This document shows positions 62,850-64,000 of a stretch of DNA of 64,000 nucleotides, in pieces (position 1 is the stretch's first letter; every line of letters begins with the position of its first letter). The notes under the pieces are model-generated. The model saw only the letters and a program-made list of their open reading frames with translations, was not told where the DNA came from and did no database searches. The position numbers and the translations under genes were made by a program. The DNA lies in contig NZ_CP150227.1 in the NCBI RefSeq assembly GCF_037971845.1, positions 3,534,001 through 3,598,000 of the forward strand. Reading direction: 5' to 3'. Source of the stretch: Paenibacillus sp. FSL R5-0766. GTDB taxonomy: Bacteria > Bacillota > Bacilli > Paenibacillales > Paenibacillaceae.

Positions 62850-62884
62850 TTGACATAAGAATCAATAAATCGTATTATTACGAT
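62850..62884 (+). promoter_or_regulatory. SigA promoter with ArsR-type palindrome
   Basis: TTGACA (62850-62855), a 17-nt spacer and TATTAT (62873-62878). ATCGTATTATTACGAT (62869-62884), a perfect 6-4-6 palindrome, covers the -10. It is a candidate autoregulatory operator of the ArsR protein. Confidence 0.7.
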
Positions 62885-62907
62885 ATAACGATTTAGGAGG
62901 AATACTT

Positions 62908-63222
62908 TTGAACACTCCCGCTTTTGACAGCAATAACATTAAACAGTTCGATGAACCAGCTAATCTGCTGAAAGCTTTGTCTCACCCCATTCGTTTATGC
63001 ATTGTGCGGGGACTGATGATGAAAAAAAAATGTAATGTCTCTTATATGCAGGAATGTCTGGATCTTCCCCAATCAACAGTCTCACAACACCTCCAGAAGC
63101 TTCGTAGTGCAGGTATTGTTGCTACGGAGCGGAATGGACTTGAAGTGAACTATGTGCTTGCCGATCAACGGGTTGAACAGATTATTAAAACTTTATTTGA
63201 AAAGGATGATTGTGAATCATGA
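62908..63222 (+). CDS. ArsR-family repressor, possible persulfide sensor
   Basis: A 104-residue winged-helix repressor. It has the ArsR core (LLKALSHPIRLCIVRGLMM, then DLPQSTVSQHLQKLRSAGIVATERNG). Cysteines are Cys31, Cys42, Cys50 and Cys102. The Cys42/Cys102 spacing is close to the disulfide-forming pair of SqrR/BigR-type persulfide sensors (41 and 107). The classical ArsR metal motif ELCVCDL is absent. The start is TTG 62908 with AGGAGG 7 nt upstream, and its stop overlaps the next ATG by four bases. Controlling a CoA-disulfide-reductase-like gene fits sulfur sensing; metal sensing is the alternative. Confidence 0.85.
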   Translation: MNTPAFDSNNIKQFDEPANLLKALSHPIRLCIVRGLMMKKKCNVSYMQECLDLPQSTVSQHLQKLRSAGIVATERNGLEVNYVLADQRVEQIIKTLFEKDDCES

Positions 63223-64000
63223 GCAAAAAAGTACTTATTGTTGGCGGTGTAGCTGGAGGTGCTTCTGCAGCTGCACGTCTTCGCCGTCTGGATGAACATG
63301 CCGAAATTATTATCTTTGAGAAGGGACCCTATATCTCATTTGCCAATTGTGGCTTGCCTTATTATATAGGTGGCACAATCGATGATCGAGAGCGTCTGCT
63401 GGTGCAGACGCCAAAAGGGATGGCAGATCGCTTTCGTATCGATGTGCGTACAAGAAGTGAGGTCGTAGCTATTGATTCGCAGAAGCGAGTGGTTAAGATA
63501 CAGTCTCAGGAGCGCGGTGCATATGAAGAAAGCTATGACGAGTTGATATTGTCACCAGGTGCAAAACCGATGATTCCCGATCTGCCGGGTAAGGACAATC
63601 CACTAATTTATACCGTACGAAGTATTCCAGATATTGATCGGATCAAAGAACAGGTAAGTTCTTCTAACAACAAGTCTTCGATCGTCATAGGCGGTGGATT
63701 TATTGGCGTGGAAATGGCTGAGAATTTAAAGGAAGCTGGTCTGGATGTAACGCTGATTGAGGGGAACGCACAAGTACTCACACCATATGATACCGAGTTA
63801 GCAGCCGCATTGGCACAGGAAATGGAGAATCATGGTGTAAACCTGCTGTTTTCCAAGCGTGTTCAGGGATTCCATTCCCTAGAGCAGGGCATAGGAGTTG
63901 AACTTGCAGATGGTCATACGCTGACTGCTGACATGGTTATTCTTGCGATAGGCGTAACACCGGACACCTATTTTTTGAAGGATAGCGGCGTTTCGCTGGG
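63219..64000 (+). CDS. cdr: CoA-disulfide/persulfide reductase-like flavoprotein (partial)
   Basis: The first 260 residues of a pyridine-nucleotide disulfide oxidoreductase. The FAD motif VGGVAGGASAAARLRR opens the protein. The redox-active single Cys lies in SFANCGLPYYIGG (Cys43), the hallmark of CoA-disulfide reductases, and the NAD(P)H motif IGGGFIGVEMAENL follows near 155. These enzymes reduce CoA disulfide or CoA persulfide, and many carry a C-terminal rhodanese domain. That end is outside the window, so the fusion cannot be tested. It overlaps the ArsR gene by four bases. Confidence 0.9.
   Translation, partial: MSKKVLIVGGVAGGASAAARLRRLDEHAEIIIFEKGPYISFANCGLPYYIGGTIDDRERLLVQTPKGMADRFRIDVRTRSEVVAIDSQKRVVKIQSQERGAYEESYDELILSPGAKPMIPDLPGKDNPLIYTVRSIPDIDRIKEQVSSSNNKSSIVIGGGFIGVEMAENLKEAGLDVTLIEGNAQVLTPYDTELAAALAQEMENHGVNLLFSKRVQGFHSLEQGIGVELADGHTLTADMVILAIGVTPDTYFLKDSGVSL

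Noticed and set aside
1..64000. CRISPR arrays, tRNA or rRNA genes, prophage
   Set aside because: No regularly spaced repeats, cloverleaf sequences, ribosomal motifs or phage structural genes were seen.

Overview
The window looks like a chromosome segment of a spore-forming, glycan-degrading member of the Bacillota, most likely Paenibacillus. The evidence is a complete gerA-type germination operon, several candidate forespore (SigG) promoters, SLH-anchored extracellular enzymes, LplB/YtcP-type sugar ABC transporters paired with YesM/YesN two-component systems, AGGAGG ribosome sites with frequent TTG/GTG starts, and cre-like boxes. I see no tRNA, rRNA, CRISPR array or prophage. The only mobile-element trace is a short IS3-type remnant.

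Layout. 1-5.7 kb: an AraC regulator behind a Fur-box promoter, a two-component system, an SLH protein and an ankyrin lipoprotein. 5.9-18.6 kb: a beta-glucan locus with a secreted lichenase (GH16), solute-binding lipoprotein, YesN/YesM pair on the minus strand, two permeases and a 1485-residue SLH-GH16-CBM enzyme. 18.6-25.3 kb: a 42-residue putative spore protein, purine permease, alpha/beta hydrolase, divergent MATE/TetR pair and an FAD-dependent oxidase. 25.5-34.4 kb: a SufR/ArsR-like regulator divergent from a run of MFS pump, HxlR regulator, A-type Fe-S carrier, second MFS pump and MGT-type glycosyltransferase, then a Bcr/CflA-type pump and a divergent WYL regulator/GyrI-like pair. 34.5-38.1 kb: the germination operon on the minus strand. 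38.4-40.7 kb: a large secreted stalk/PKD protein.

41.0-56.8 kb is the most unusual region. It is an apparently complete glycan-utilisation locus: two permeases, binding lipoprotein, YesM/YesN, a 738-residue FAD oxidoreductase, an SGNH hydrolase and a 1690-residue secreted protein with four golvesin-like beta domains around a catalytic-looking core I cannot assign. The first permease and the 1690-residue gene share a 40-bp promoter element (34/40 identical) at the same distance from a -10 box, which suggests one regulon under the local YesN. 57-64 kb: a CDF cation exporter, small membrane proteins, alkaline phosphatase, a double-module GH43 enzyme, and an ArsR regulator overlapping a CoA-disulfide-reductase-like gene that runs off the end.

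Together the genes describe import and breakdown of extracellular polysaccharides under two-component and probable catabolite control, drug or antibiotic defence, and sporulation/germination. Function calls rest on reading motifs by eye; no database search was run.
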